A program made the translations under genes and the position numbers. From Buddleja alternifolia (lineage: Eukaryota > Streptophyta > Magnoliopsida > Lamiales > Scrophulariaceae), in assembly GCA_019426215.1 (NCBI GenBank), contig CM033402.1, positions 18,729,104-18,793,103 of the forward strand: 64,000 bases of DNA. The letters are read 5' to 3'. This document shows positions 22,950 to 33,835 of this stretch, in pieces. Numbering within the stretch: the first letter of the stretch is position 1; each line of letters starts with the position of its first letter. The notes beneath the pieces were generated by a model, which did not search any database, was not told the origin of the DNA, and was given only the letters and a program-made list of their open reading frames with translations.

Positions 22950-23833
22950 CAAGGTTATGAAAAGTTGAAAACTTCGGACTGGTTGGAATCGGAACCGACC
23001 ACTAAAACGGTCCGATTAAGTCAAAAAACCGTTCGGGGCCAAAAACCGGCAGTTTCAGTCTAAAACCGGTTGGCCCGCTGGTTCAACCGCTGAACCGTCA
23101 AAACCGGTCATAAATTTGATGAACCGGGCGGTTCTTAGATAAAAAAAAATCGAAGCCTTAAAACCCTTTTTTTTCAACAAAAATCAGAAATTAAACGCAG
23201 CAGCAGATCTGAAACACAACGGAGAGCCCCTTCTTCAAAGTTCAAACGCAGCAGATCTAAAACGCAGTAGTTCTCTTCAAAGTTGAAACGTAGAAAGCCC
23301 CTTCTTCTCTTCAAAGTTCGAACGCAAAAGACTTGTAAGCAACTAAGCTTATTCTCTTCTCCATCTTCTATTTTATTTTCTCCACTGGTAAGCAACTAAG
23401 CTTCAGATGCCCCTAATTTCAATTATTCATAGTCTGTGATGTTATTCTCTTCTATCTGACTATTTAGTGTTATTCCCTTCTTTTTTCTAATTTAATGTAT
23501 GTTTGACTGTTTGCATGTGTGATTGTGAAGAAGAAGAAGATTAGGTGAATGGTGAAGAAATGAAGACTGAAGAGCAGCGTGTGGGAGTATGTGAAATCTG
23601 AGAAGTGAGAAGAAAAGGGCTTTGAGTTTTGTAGTAATTGTGAGAGCAGCATGTATGATATATGTATTATATATATATAGAATTGTTTTGTAATATTAAT
23701 ATTATATTAATTATTATTTATTACGTAATGATGACGTCACCGATTCGACCGCGGTTGATCCGGCGGTTGAATCGGTGACTCGTGACTCGATCACTTTTTT
23801 GGTTCGCTGTCCGGTCCGATTTTCAGAATATTG
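22950..23833. mobile_element. Non-autonomous hAT-type element, 884 bp
   Basis: The ends CAAGGTTATGAAAA (left) and the complement of CAATATTCTGAAAA (right) are inverted repeats matching at most positions. Flanks CTTCGGGG (22942-22949) and CTTCGAGG (23834-23841) form an 8-bp target duplication with one mismatch. Both ends hold many CGGTT/AACCG strings (22985-23135 and 23735-23800), typical of subterminal transposase-binding repeats. The interior (about 23170-23660) holds a different, less repetitive block that may be captured or leftover transposon 5' sequence. No transposase is visible. Confidence 0.85.
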
Positions 23834-24028
23834 CTTCGAGGGTGTTGTAGCTTTCCGGACATTAATAATATGGTCTCATTTAATTTTAAAGTGTCAGTCT
23901 CTCTTACATATGAGTTTTTTTTTTTTTTTTTATATGAGAGTTTTAGTCTTCCGTTAGTTTGGAGATCAATTGATCACTGAGATCAATTGTTAATTTAGTG
24001 CTTGAATTATTGTTGCTCTCTTCGAGTT

Positions 24029-24086
24029 AATATTTGGCTGCTGATAATGCCAGAGCAAACTCAGCAATTTTCCAGTTATACCCCTT
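24029..24086 (+). repeat. Inverted repeat arm (left)
   Basis: The segment 'gctgataatgcc.agagcaaact.ag.aattttccagttat' matches the reverse complement of 25488-25572. That arm carries about 27 extra bases between its 'gctctgg' and 'cattatcagc' parts. The arms are about 1.4 kb apart. Confidence 0.8.
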
Positions 24087-25487
24087 CTTGAACGACATAA
24101 ATGCAGACATATTTTATCGATTTCTCTTCTAATAATAAATAAATAGTGAAACCATTTATCACTCTCTCTCTTTCTATCCATATTTACTTGAGGTGCAATA
24201 CCTTTTAGTCATCTACTTGTCAAATTGTTTTATCATTTTGTTCACCACTCAAGAATTCTACCTTTTCATTAATGAGTGCTTGTTTAAAAGATAAAAGGTG
24301 AATTTAATTTATTTCTGCAAGAAGCAATTGTACTCACGAAGTCAATTATGATGAGTGCTCTTCAAATATTTAAATATAAATGTTCTATGTTTTCAATCAA
24401 AATAATGAAAAGAACCACGTCAATTAATTTTTATACCCAAAATTCATTTTACAAACTTTTGATCTGAAAAAACTCAAAAGTAAAATTAACAATTTATTGG
24501 ACTAAAATGCCCTTCATTTCATAAGTAAGAATTGATCGATTAGTTTTCCATATCGAAATCTTCTCATTTAGAATTTTAATTTGATAAATTGTGTATAATA
24601 CGACTTATATATATTTTTTAAATAAGTTATTTTTTATATAATTTGATTTTTGAATTTAACATGTTAATTATCTAAGAATACACTTTTTCATTTTTAAGAA
24701 GATTAAGAAATCTTTAAAATTTGAAATTGAAATCATAACTTGTGATATCCAACATTGGTAGTGGGAGAAAATAGAAAGGATTTATACGTTGGTATAATTG
24801 ACTCTTCTAGCAACTTGGGTTAATTATTATCGCATCGGGTTTCGCTTGCGAGACCCCACCCCGTGGGCCAGGGGCCCGACATAATTAATATTAATAATCA
24901 ATATAATATCTATGCAAAAGTACAATTTAATTTTCTAAGAGAGAAGGCTAAAGGAAATTAGTGTTTATAAAATTATTAAACTTAAATATTAGTTTGTTTG
25001 AATGAAAAGTCGGTGAAGTGAGTTTTTAGAATCGAAAAATATTATCATAACATTTTTGGATAGAGAAGTATATTTTAAGTTTTTTTTATATATATAATAA
25101 TTTTTAGGATAATTTATTCAAGCAGTCAATATTCATCAAGTTGTGTTGTCTGCTTCTTTCTTGGATAGCTAAATAGTGAATATTCATATAATGTGAACAA
25201 ATGAGAATTATTCTGTAAATTGGCATTATTTACTTTGTTTTTCTTTAAAAAAATACATTTATTTAGAAGCAATTCTTAATAGTTCAAGGGCCAGAATTTG
25301 ATTATCTCCTACTTAGCAAGAATTAAGTGTTAATTACATGGAATCTCTTGGTTTCATTATATATGTTGCATTATTGGCATTTGGGTCCACATAAAACTTG
25401 CTTAATTGTGATTTCTTTTGGTTTCCTTGTACACGTGGTTAGTTGTTCCGTGATTTATGCCTTACTAACTAGGACTCTTGGCAAACG

Positions 25488-25572
25488 AAGGGCATAACTG
25501 GAAAATTACTAAGTTTGCTCTGGAAAGTGGAAAGGAGAGATGTGTTTTGGCATTATCAGCAACCTTAATATT
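25488..25572 (-). repeat. Inverted repeat arm (right)
   Basis: Reverse-complement partner of 24029-24086, with an internal 27-bp insertion at about 25523-25549 flanked by short TGG repeats. I could not tie the pair to the ends of a recognised element. Confidence 0.8.
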
Positions 25573-25970
25573 TTTGTTGTATTATTTTCTAAATTGAGAC
25601 TCAATCTGCTAAAAATAAATAAAAATAAAAGAGGGATAAAGAAATTTATGGCTTCTAATGTGCACATTTTATGTTAGTCAATCATATTGAAATCTTAACT
25701 TTAGCATCCCTACTATTCAAATAATATTTTATTTAAATCCTTTTTGAACATCTTTATGCTCATGTGTCAAACATGCATTTTGGAGAAAATCTGAGGATAA
25801 AAATGTCTAAAAAAACAAAACTGTGAGTGAAAGAAAATTGGACACAATGAACTGCTTTGAGACAAATCATAGATATTAGGACCATACATGTCATTGCCCC
25901 CAATAAAATCTATCATTGAACATGGTTCTGGTTTTGAAGTTTCTTTTTCTTCATTTTCGTTTTTGAATTA

Positions 25971-26251
25971 GGGTTAATCACACTAATTACACCACTTATT
26001 TAGTATTATTACAGCAGTCAGTTTATTTTGGGCTCATAACAATACTCAATTCTTATAATAAAACCTTACATTGATCCCCCTCTGACGAACAGTCGTTGTC
26101 AAGCGTGACGAAAAATGTAAAATGTCAATCTTATCCTTGTGCTAAATAAAAAAGAAATAATTAAAAAAAATTAATTACATTAACACCCTGTTTATTTAGG
26201 TGTAGTTACAATGCTCCCAACTTTATTGGATCATATAACTGACTCTCCCCA
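25971..26251. repeat. Left arm of a long-inverted-repeat element (two tandem copies of the arm)
   Basis: From GGGTTAATCACAC onward this matches the reverse complement of the region ending at 31628 (GAGTTAATTACAC when inverted). Shared landmarks are 'ttattttg.gc.ca', 'cttataataaaaccttacatt.a.cccc' and 'aaaaatgtaaaatg'. A second, diverged direct copy of the same arm begins near 26190 and continues, after the LINE insertion, at 31066. No transposase is seen. I could not fix a target duplication, so the superfamily is open. Confidence 0.65.
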
Positions 26252-26319
26252 CTTATTATAAAATCTTTTTTTTTTCGGAACAAAGTAAGCGCCTTTCATT
26301 TAATCAAACAACTGCACAA

Positions 26320-29300
26320 CTACTCCAGGCATACCTGGGCCTCTATCCCATCAAATTTACACTGAACAACTTGCCAAATTCTTTCTACTATACTATTTGT
26401 GTCATTGCTACTTACATGAAAAATTCTCCTATTTCGTTCTATCCAAATCAAGTATATGATAGCTGCAAAGATAGCACGTTTTTTACAGCTACCAATAGTT
26501 TTCCCTCGACTCACCTTACGAATCCAGTCCAGAGCTCTCTCCCATTGAAGTTGCTTGTAATTAATGCCCATTCTTTGCCATACTGCCTTGACAACATCTT
26601 GCGTGTACACACATTGAAAGAAAATATGGTCCCGTGATTCATCAGTTTGTGCACATAAGACACATTTGGTATCATCCAGCTCGCGCCAAACAGCTAGCCT
26701 ATCTCGTGTCTTCAACTTGTTTTGGATTGCCAACCACACAACAAATCGGTGTCTAGCTAAAGGTCCCTTTCTCCACACGACTTTATTCCATGTAACTTCC
26801 TCTATATGCTCCGTTATATGATCATAAGCCTCTTTGATAGAGAATCTCCCTCCCCCCCCCCCTTCCATTTATTATGTATGACATCCACTGCATCTAGAAA
26901 GATATCCCTTATACTCACCAATTTCTTCCAGTACCAAGAACTAGTGCTTTTCATTCCCACTGTCCACATACTACCAGATTTGATATAGTATTCATTAATC
27001 CACTTAACCCACATAGAATCAGCCTTAGCAGCAATGTTCCATATCTGCTTAAATTCCGCAGCCATATTCTATTGTCTAAGTGCAGGGATCCCCAACCCAC
27101 CTTCTTGTTTGGGCAAACAAACAGTATCCCACTTCACAGCCGCTTGATACCTACCTGCTGCTCGCCCCGTCCACAAAAAAGTTCTACACAACGTTTCAAT
27201 TTCAGCAATAACACCAATAGGTATTGGAAACACTTGGCTCCAATACATTTGGATTCCAAAAACCACGACTTTAATGAGTAACACTCTTCCAGCAAAGGAC
27301 AAGAATCTTGTTGTCCAAGATGTTATTCGATTCATAATCTTTTCAATTAAAAGAGTGCAATTATTCACGGTAAGCTTAGAGGAAATAAGCGGGACTCTAA
27401 GATACCTCAACGGGAAGTCTCCTTCGACAAACCCTGTACACTGCAGTATATAGTTCTTCCGCTCTGCCCCAATCCATCCACAAAGAATCTGACTTTTCCC
27501 TTGGTTGGCATGTAATCTTGTCACTTCTGAAAAGTGGTCAAATTTCTGTTTAAGGAGCAAAATTGAACCCACATCACCGCTGCAAAACATCATTAAATCA
27601 TCTGCAAAGCATAGATTAATGAGCCCAACCCTTCTACATTTGGGGTGAAATTTAAAACCAGGATTATTGTGTAACTGTTTAAACCCTCGAGTTAAATATT
27701 CCATCACCAGGACAAAGAGATAGGGAGACATGGGATCTCCCTGTCTCAGTCCTTTCCTTCCTTTAAAGTTCCCAAACACACCCCCTTGCAACATTATGGA
27801 ATATCTGGCATTGGTGACACAAAGCATGATCAATTCAGTGAAGTCAGGAGGGAGCCCATATGCCAACAGTACCTTCTCCAAAAATAACCAGCTAACTGAG
27901 TCATAAGCTTTTTGTATATCTACCTTTAGGACCACCTTTGGAGATATATTCTTCCTCTAGTACCCTTTGACTAGCTCATGACAAAGCACAACATTGTCAA
28001 CTATTGTCCTGCCTTTAATAAATGCCCCTTGCGCCTGGTCCACTAACAAATGCAAGATACTCTTCAATCTGTTACAGATCAACTTGGTGATAACTTTGTA
28101 CACTACAGTACAACAGGCAATGGGTCTGAAATCCCCCACTGTAGTAGGGTTATTACATTTTGGGATCAAGTGCAGTAAGGTGTGGTTGAGCTCTGATATC
28201 ATTTTCCTCTTCTCCAATACCTCAATCACTGCTCTGGTAATTTCCTTCCCCACTATAGACCAAGATCTTCTATAAAATCCAGAGCTAAACCCATCAGGTC
28301 CCGGGCTTTTATCCTCAGGAATCGAGAAAATAACTCTTTTGACCTCCTCTAATGTTATTGGTTTATTCAAGCACTCCCAGTCTGCTTGAGTTAATACATA
28401 GCCTTGCTGAGTCACCTCTTCTGGAATAGGGGCATTGGCAATACTCTCTGTTCCCAACATTCCTTGATAGAAACCCAGTATTTCCTCTTTGATATCCTCA
28501 GGCTCAGTAATAATCCTCCCACTGCTTGTTCTTAAAGTACTTATTCCTCCTTGCATCTTTTTTGATTTGATTCTAGCAAAGAAGTATTTGTTGCACTCAT
28601 CACCTTTCTGATAGAGCTCAATTTTAGCTCTCTGTCGAAGAAATTCAGATTCCATATTCATCAACTGCTTTAATTCTGCATACCTCAGTCTTTCCTGCTC
28701 AATTAGTCCAGTGTCAAAAGGAGTGTTATGTAACCCTTCCCTTATATGTCTGAGATGCTCTTTTGCTCTAACAATCTGATCAGCAAGTCCAGTATAGTGC
28801 CCTTTATGTATTTGCTTCAATCGTGCCTTAATAGCCTTACTTTTCTATATGACCCTATACATTTTGCAGCCCTGAATCGGTTTATCCCATTCCTCCTGTA
28901 TCATGTCAGAATAGCCTGGATGAAGAGTCTAACCATTTAGAAATTTAAAATGTGGATTTCCAATTCTGACTTCCTTCATTGACATAATCAGAGGGCAGTG
29001 ATCTGATATGCCCTTATCATGTACCTCGACATTGCACTTATCCATAGTCATCATCCATTCAGCATTGGCCATGATTCTATTAAGCTTACAATAGATTCGG
29101 GTATCACTATCTTGTTGGTTACACCATGTGTATAAAGGTCCTGAATAGGGGATATCAGTAATTCCCAACTTCTCAATACACCTCTTTATATCCTCATTTC
29201 CCCTTGTATAATTCCCATCACTGTGCAACTTTTCTTGCTGGTATAGTGTGGCATTCCAATCCCCCATGAGTAGCCATGGTTCTTGAATTTTCCATGCAAA

Positions 29301-29671
29301 CTTTCCAACTCTGTCCAAAGCCTTTGCCTCCCTTCCTCATCATTCAAAGCATATATCACAGTTAAAACAAAGGAGCATCTCTTAATTGTCAATCCACAAG
29401 TAACATATTGATTTGTCACTTTGAGGACATCCCTTGTAACTTTTTTTGTGTCCCAAAGTAGCCAAATCCTCCCATTATCAGCAGCTATATAGTTGTTAAC
29501 ACACTTCCAATCTGCCCCAAAACCACTAATCACTTTATTGAAATTATTAGGTCGCACTCTTGTTTCAACAATACCCATTACCTCTAACTTTTGGGCCCTA
29601 ATCAACTGCCTGACAGCCAATTTCTTATCAGGAGTATTAAGGCCCCTGATATTCCACACATCAATTTTCAT
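26320..29671 (-). pseudogene. LINE ORF2: endonuclease, reverse transcriptase, zf-RVT
   Basis: It starts MKIDVWNIRGLN. The apurinic-type endonuclease shows the catalytic E in VMGIVETRV, then GDWNA and SDHCPL. The RT follows with KSPGPDGFSSGFYR, KGLRQGDPMSPYLF and the catalytic FADDLMMF. The C-terminal zf-RVT region (CVLCAQTDESRDHIFFQC) ends at 26320. Breaks: a frameshift near 29290 in the endonuclease, in-frame stops at 28929, about 28845, about 27955 and 27069, and a frameshift at the poly-C run near 26850-26861. The protein would nick DNA and prime reverse transcription at the target. No RNase H domain follows. Confidence 0.92.
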
Positions 29672-29832
29672 ATATCAGGGGGTTTAGGAAGAACCTCACT
29701 CCCTCCTTCAACAACATTACCTGCTTGACTGAGAACCTGAAAGAGATTGGACAATGCATTTTGGACTTGTTTATTGGTGGCTTTATCCACCCATGAGCTC
29801 CCTTTCTTCTTCTTTGAACCCCTCACTTCTTG

Positions 29833-30990
29833 CTATTCCTGCACTATGGCTTTTCCTTTCTCTATTTGACTTCTCTGTTGGGTTGGAGTAGATTCCTTCT
29901 GCCTCTCAACTTCACTGTCCACAATCTGGGTTGGTGGCTCTCTTCTTGTATCCTCCGTGGTAATCGCAACAGATGGCTTCTTAATTTGCCATTGCTGGAC
30001 TACTGGTTTCTTGCACTCCTTTACCTGATGGCCCCACTTGTGACATCTTTGGCACTGGACTGGATTCCATTCATACTTTAGCTTTTGTTGTATTGCTTTG
30101 CCAGTCACCCCATTCCGGATAGTTAACTCTGTAGGCAATTCTTGTCCCACCTGAACCTGTACCAGAATTCGGGCATACTCAATCTTCAAATTCTTGGCGG
30201 TCAGTTCATCCGTATACATGGGTTCCCCAATCTTGCTGGCTATTTTACTCAAGCTGGAAGCACCCCACATATCCAGAGGAAACTGAGGCAGTTGGACCCA
30301 TACCGGCACACTAGTCAACTCTTCCTCTACATCCTGCCTTTCCTGTCATGTCCTCAAAATCATGGGTTCAGAATAGAAGAACTGCACTCCTTTATTCAAG
30401 GTTGCCTGCATGTCCCCCTCAGTCTCAAACCTCAACACAAAAAATCCTCCATCATGTTTCACCACTCGGGGCAGAACCAATCACCTCCACCGAGATTTCA
30501 GAAACCCAACCATAACAGAGGTAGGTACATCCTTGCCAAGGATGCGAGCTAACAATGAAAATCGCCAATACCGTCTTTCAGTTTCAACATCCTCCTGAGT
30601 GAGCCAAATTTCATCCCCTAGCTCCTGGATCTTCTCCAATTTCATCCCATTTGTACCATCCCTATTACCCAGAAAGAGTGAACTCCACGATTTACCAGTC
30701 GTCCTCTTCAATTCAGGTGCAATTCCAGGGGATGTACCTACGAAATCAGTCGCCGATGCTGGTGGGCGCATCTCGTTCACTTCCTCCTCATAGAGAATCT
30801 CCGTCTGGTTGTTCTGTTCACCATCGATGTTACTCTCCTGACACGTTGCCCTAATTCCACTGTTAGGGCTTGCCGTCGATGTACTCTCCTGAGCAGTCCC
30901 CGCCACGATGGGTGTCGTCTGAGTCGCTGGTACACCAGTAGATGGGTTGGTGTTCACCGTCGTCGTCTTTCTCGTTTTCCTTTTCGCCAT
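29833..30990 (-). pseudogene. LINE ORF1 protein (DUF4283-like plus CCHC), two stops
   Basis: One reading frame of 386 codons starts at the ATG at 30990 (MAKRKTRKTTTVNTNPS). It contains a low-complexity N-terminal region, then a DUF4283-like segment (GDEIWLTQEDVETERRYWRF, later WVQLPQFPLDMW), and a CCHC knuckle of proper spacing (CQRCHKWGHQVKEC). The protein would bind LINE RNA. Two in-frame TGA codons, near 30481 and near 30340, stand where tryptophan is expected in related proteins, so each is probably a single TGG-to-TGA change. The frame otherwise stays open to 29833. Confidence 0.88.
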
Positions 30991-31065
30991 TCATAGGTTT
31001 TGGCGCACGTTAGTATCATACGCCGAGAGAAAATATCTCCAAACCTTTTCTTATTATAAAATCTT

Positions 31066-31628
31066 ACATTCACCCATGCGACATACTTCCCTTGCTCTTT
31101 TTTTTTCCTTTTTGTTAATATTTTTTCATAATTAACTTTTTAAAATTCTTTTCCCTATAACCTGATATATATTCGTTTGCTTCAACATTTTAAGTTTACT
31201 AATTGTTTTCATATTTTTGAGAACTTTGTAATTTAGATTCATCTGCATTGAATTATGATATTGCTCCTAAAATAAATCGAAACTCGATATTTGTTTTTAT
31301 TTTTTTAAAAATAAACAAAGTGGCTCCAAGTTTGTACTTCATTATCAAGATGTTAATAATTTTTTTTATGAAATTATTTACTTAAGAATAACTTAAAAAC
31401 TATAATTATATCCTCTTTAATATGAAGAATTACATTCAACACTTCAAGGGCAAAATGAAAAATCTAGAAAATAAATTTTTGATGATGTCAGCAAATTCTG
31501 TCAATTTTATAATGGCAGGGGATGATTATAATATTTTATATACGAGAGGAATATTTTTGATGTGCTCAAAATAAGCGGATTGTGATGTAATTACGTGAAA
31601 TAAGATGGGTACATAGTGTAATTAACTC
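31066..31628. repeat. Right part of the long-inverted-repeat element
   Basis: 31066-31100 completes the second left-arm copy interrupted by the LINE ('cttattataaaatcttacattcaccc'). The end of the segment (about 31440-31628) is the inverted arm closing in GTGTAATTAACTC. The middle is AT-rich and non-coding. Confidence 0.6.
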
Positions 31629-33818
31629 AACATGGTTTTAAGTTTAGTGTATTCTTGGTTTCTACTATTGTTTTATAGCAAGACGACAAAACTTCATTAC
31701 AATTTGGGATAAAGGAAAATCTAGAGGTTTCAACTTCTTCATAGATCTCAACATCTAAACGACCTTTTATCATTGAACAAAGGAAATCATGTGCAACCAA
31801 ATTCGAGTTTTAGATTACTAAATTCTAATGATTCTATTTTAGAGCATGCTTCTCTTTACCTCAATATTCTACACTTGGAGTGTCTTCTCACGATTGTTTA
31901 TGATTAATTAGAAAATAATCTTGATTCCATTTTGATCTCTGATTTTGATTCGATTGTTCCTTCCTATCCATTAATCATGCACGAGTCAACAATCCACATC
32001 GATTAATAAATGTATAAACTTATTGATGCTTACATATTTGATTGAGTGTTATGTGTGGTATTCACAACCATGAAAGATGGCTCGATTGTGGGATTAAACA
32101 AAACAAAATTAAGGGGGAAAAGAATAATGTGGGGTCATATGTTGGAGCCCATACGGGCACACTGCAAATGAGTTTTGGACGGGAGCGAGGATGCTCAAGT
32201 TTCCTCCATGTTCTTAATTTGTTTAGTTCAATATAGGGTAACATCCATGTTCTTAAACAAATAATTCTTGAGGTAATTACAAATTAAAGAAATAACAAAT
32301 TATTGCAATTATATAATATAGAGAGAGAAAATACAAATTTTAATTTATTTCATGTAAATCTATTTACAATTATATTAAAAAAATTCCCATAAAGAATTTC
32401 ATAGACTTATTTTTTTTGCTTGAATAATTTAGTTACATTAATAGATATTAGAACAAATTCTTGTTATTTTGTGCATTCTCATTTTGGTTGCAATTCCTTA
32501 GAAATAAATAACTAAATATTGAAATTATTTATTTAACATTCTATGTATGCACGTTTTATTAACATAATACCATTATTTGTAGCATTAAAACGGAGCAAAA
32601 TAGAGGATTGATTACTAATTAGCATAATAAAATTACTAATAAATAAGTATGTACATGTCATATTATTAAAAGGCAATATAAATAGGTTTAACATTATCTT
32701 AGTAAGTAATATGACACTTAAAAGTAAATGTTTAGTTTTATTAAAAAAATATTATTCTAACAACGACTGACATTAATTATCTATAGTTATTTAACATAAA
32801 AATGAAGGTATTTGTATCAGTCTAATATGTAACCGAAAATAATATGTGAATAGCGTTCACAAAAAAAACAATTATCTGATATTATTTTAAGTTTAGGATC
32901 TCTTATTTATAATATTACAATCGTATATTACTGTTTATTTACTGAAGGTTAAATAATAACATGAAATTAATTTTGTGGTCAAATTATAATGAAATTTAAT
33001 TGATGATGGGGCAAAGTACTATAAATAATAATAGATAGGTAGAAAGTGAATTTTTAATTATATATAAATCAATGACATTTATGTTCATCAACACATAATT
33101 TACTGAGGCTTCTGAATGGCTTTTTGGCAAATAAAGCGGGAATTTGAAAGTGTTTATTGTACATCGGGTGTTTGATGTCTTCCTTATAGTACATGAGGCA
33201 AAATGAAATTTACCCTTAATTATAAGATAAATTCCATTTGAGCCACTTGTACATTGATCCAGACGCATATAATCACTTTGTATTCTTAATTACGTCACTT
33301 TGTCTCCTTTTATTCTTAAAATTGCTTCAATTTTCATTATTATGTTAAATTTTATAAATCTAGTCAAGAATTTCATCTGGAAATGACTGAATTGCTCTTA
33401 TCTCTAATTTATTTCAATATACAATATATATGACCAAATAATACTATTTACCGTTGTTTTCATACAACCTTTTCTTTATCGACCCTAAGTTAGACAAGAA
33501 ATTATTATAATGCATCAATAATTATTTAAGCTAGTTTACTTAGCACACTCGATGCTTGTGTAAAAAAATGTTTAGAAACAATAATTAATTAATATAATAT
33601 AAAATAATTTAATATTTAATTTTTGGATAGACAAAAATTGGTCAGTGTACACTCATGTGTATGTAGTTTTGGACAATAAACTTATAATATTTGAAAACGA
33701 CTCAAACTTCTTTGTAGTTAGTCTCCATTTTCTAGCTCTTTCACTTATTTTGTGTGCTTTGTTATTGCTTTAACTTTGACATAGTTATTTTGATTGTTTA
33801 CTCATTATTTCACAGTGT
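31629..33818. other. AT-rich intergenic stretch
   Basis: No gene, RNA or recognisable transposon domain is seen in about 2.2 kb. The ORFs in it are short and without motifs. Poly-A/T tracts and TAA-rich sequence dominate. Confidence 0.6.
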
Positions 33819-33835
33819 CCCTTTCTTTAAGTCTT

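Larger units (their letters stand above)
23842..25970. other. AT-rich intergenic stretch with an inverted duplication
   Basis: No gene is seen in 2.1 kb. Two imperfect inverted copies of a 58-bp segment lie at 24029-24086 and 25488-25572. Near 24830-24855 a short GC-rich hairpin (GGGTTTCGC facing GCGAGACCC) interrupts otherwise AT-rich DNA. The surrounding block starting about 24739 (TGTGATATCC) looks repeat-like, but I could not define its ends. Confidence 0.55.
26268..31049 (-). mobile_element. Full-length L1-type LINE, minus strand
   Basis: A 4.8-kb non-LTR element with a perfect 16-bp target-site duplication CTTATTATAAAATCTT (26252-26267 and 31050-31065). It has a poly-A tail (plus-strand T run at 26266-26275) and two ORFs: ORF1 RNA-binding protein, and ORF2 endonuclease plus RT plus C-terminal zinc region. 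This is the plant L1 layout. Each ORF is a nearly continuous frame broken by a few stops and two frameshifts, so the copy is inactive but not old. It sits inside a long-inverted-repeat element. Confidence 0.95.
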
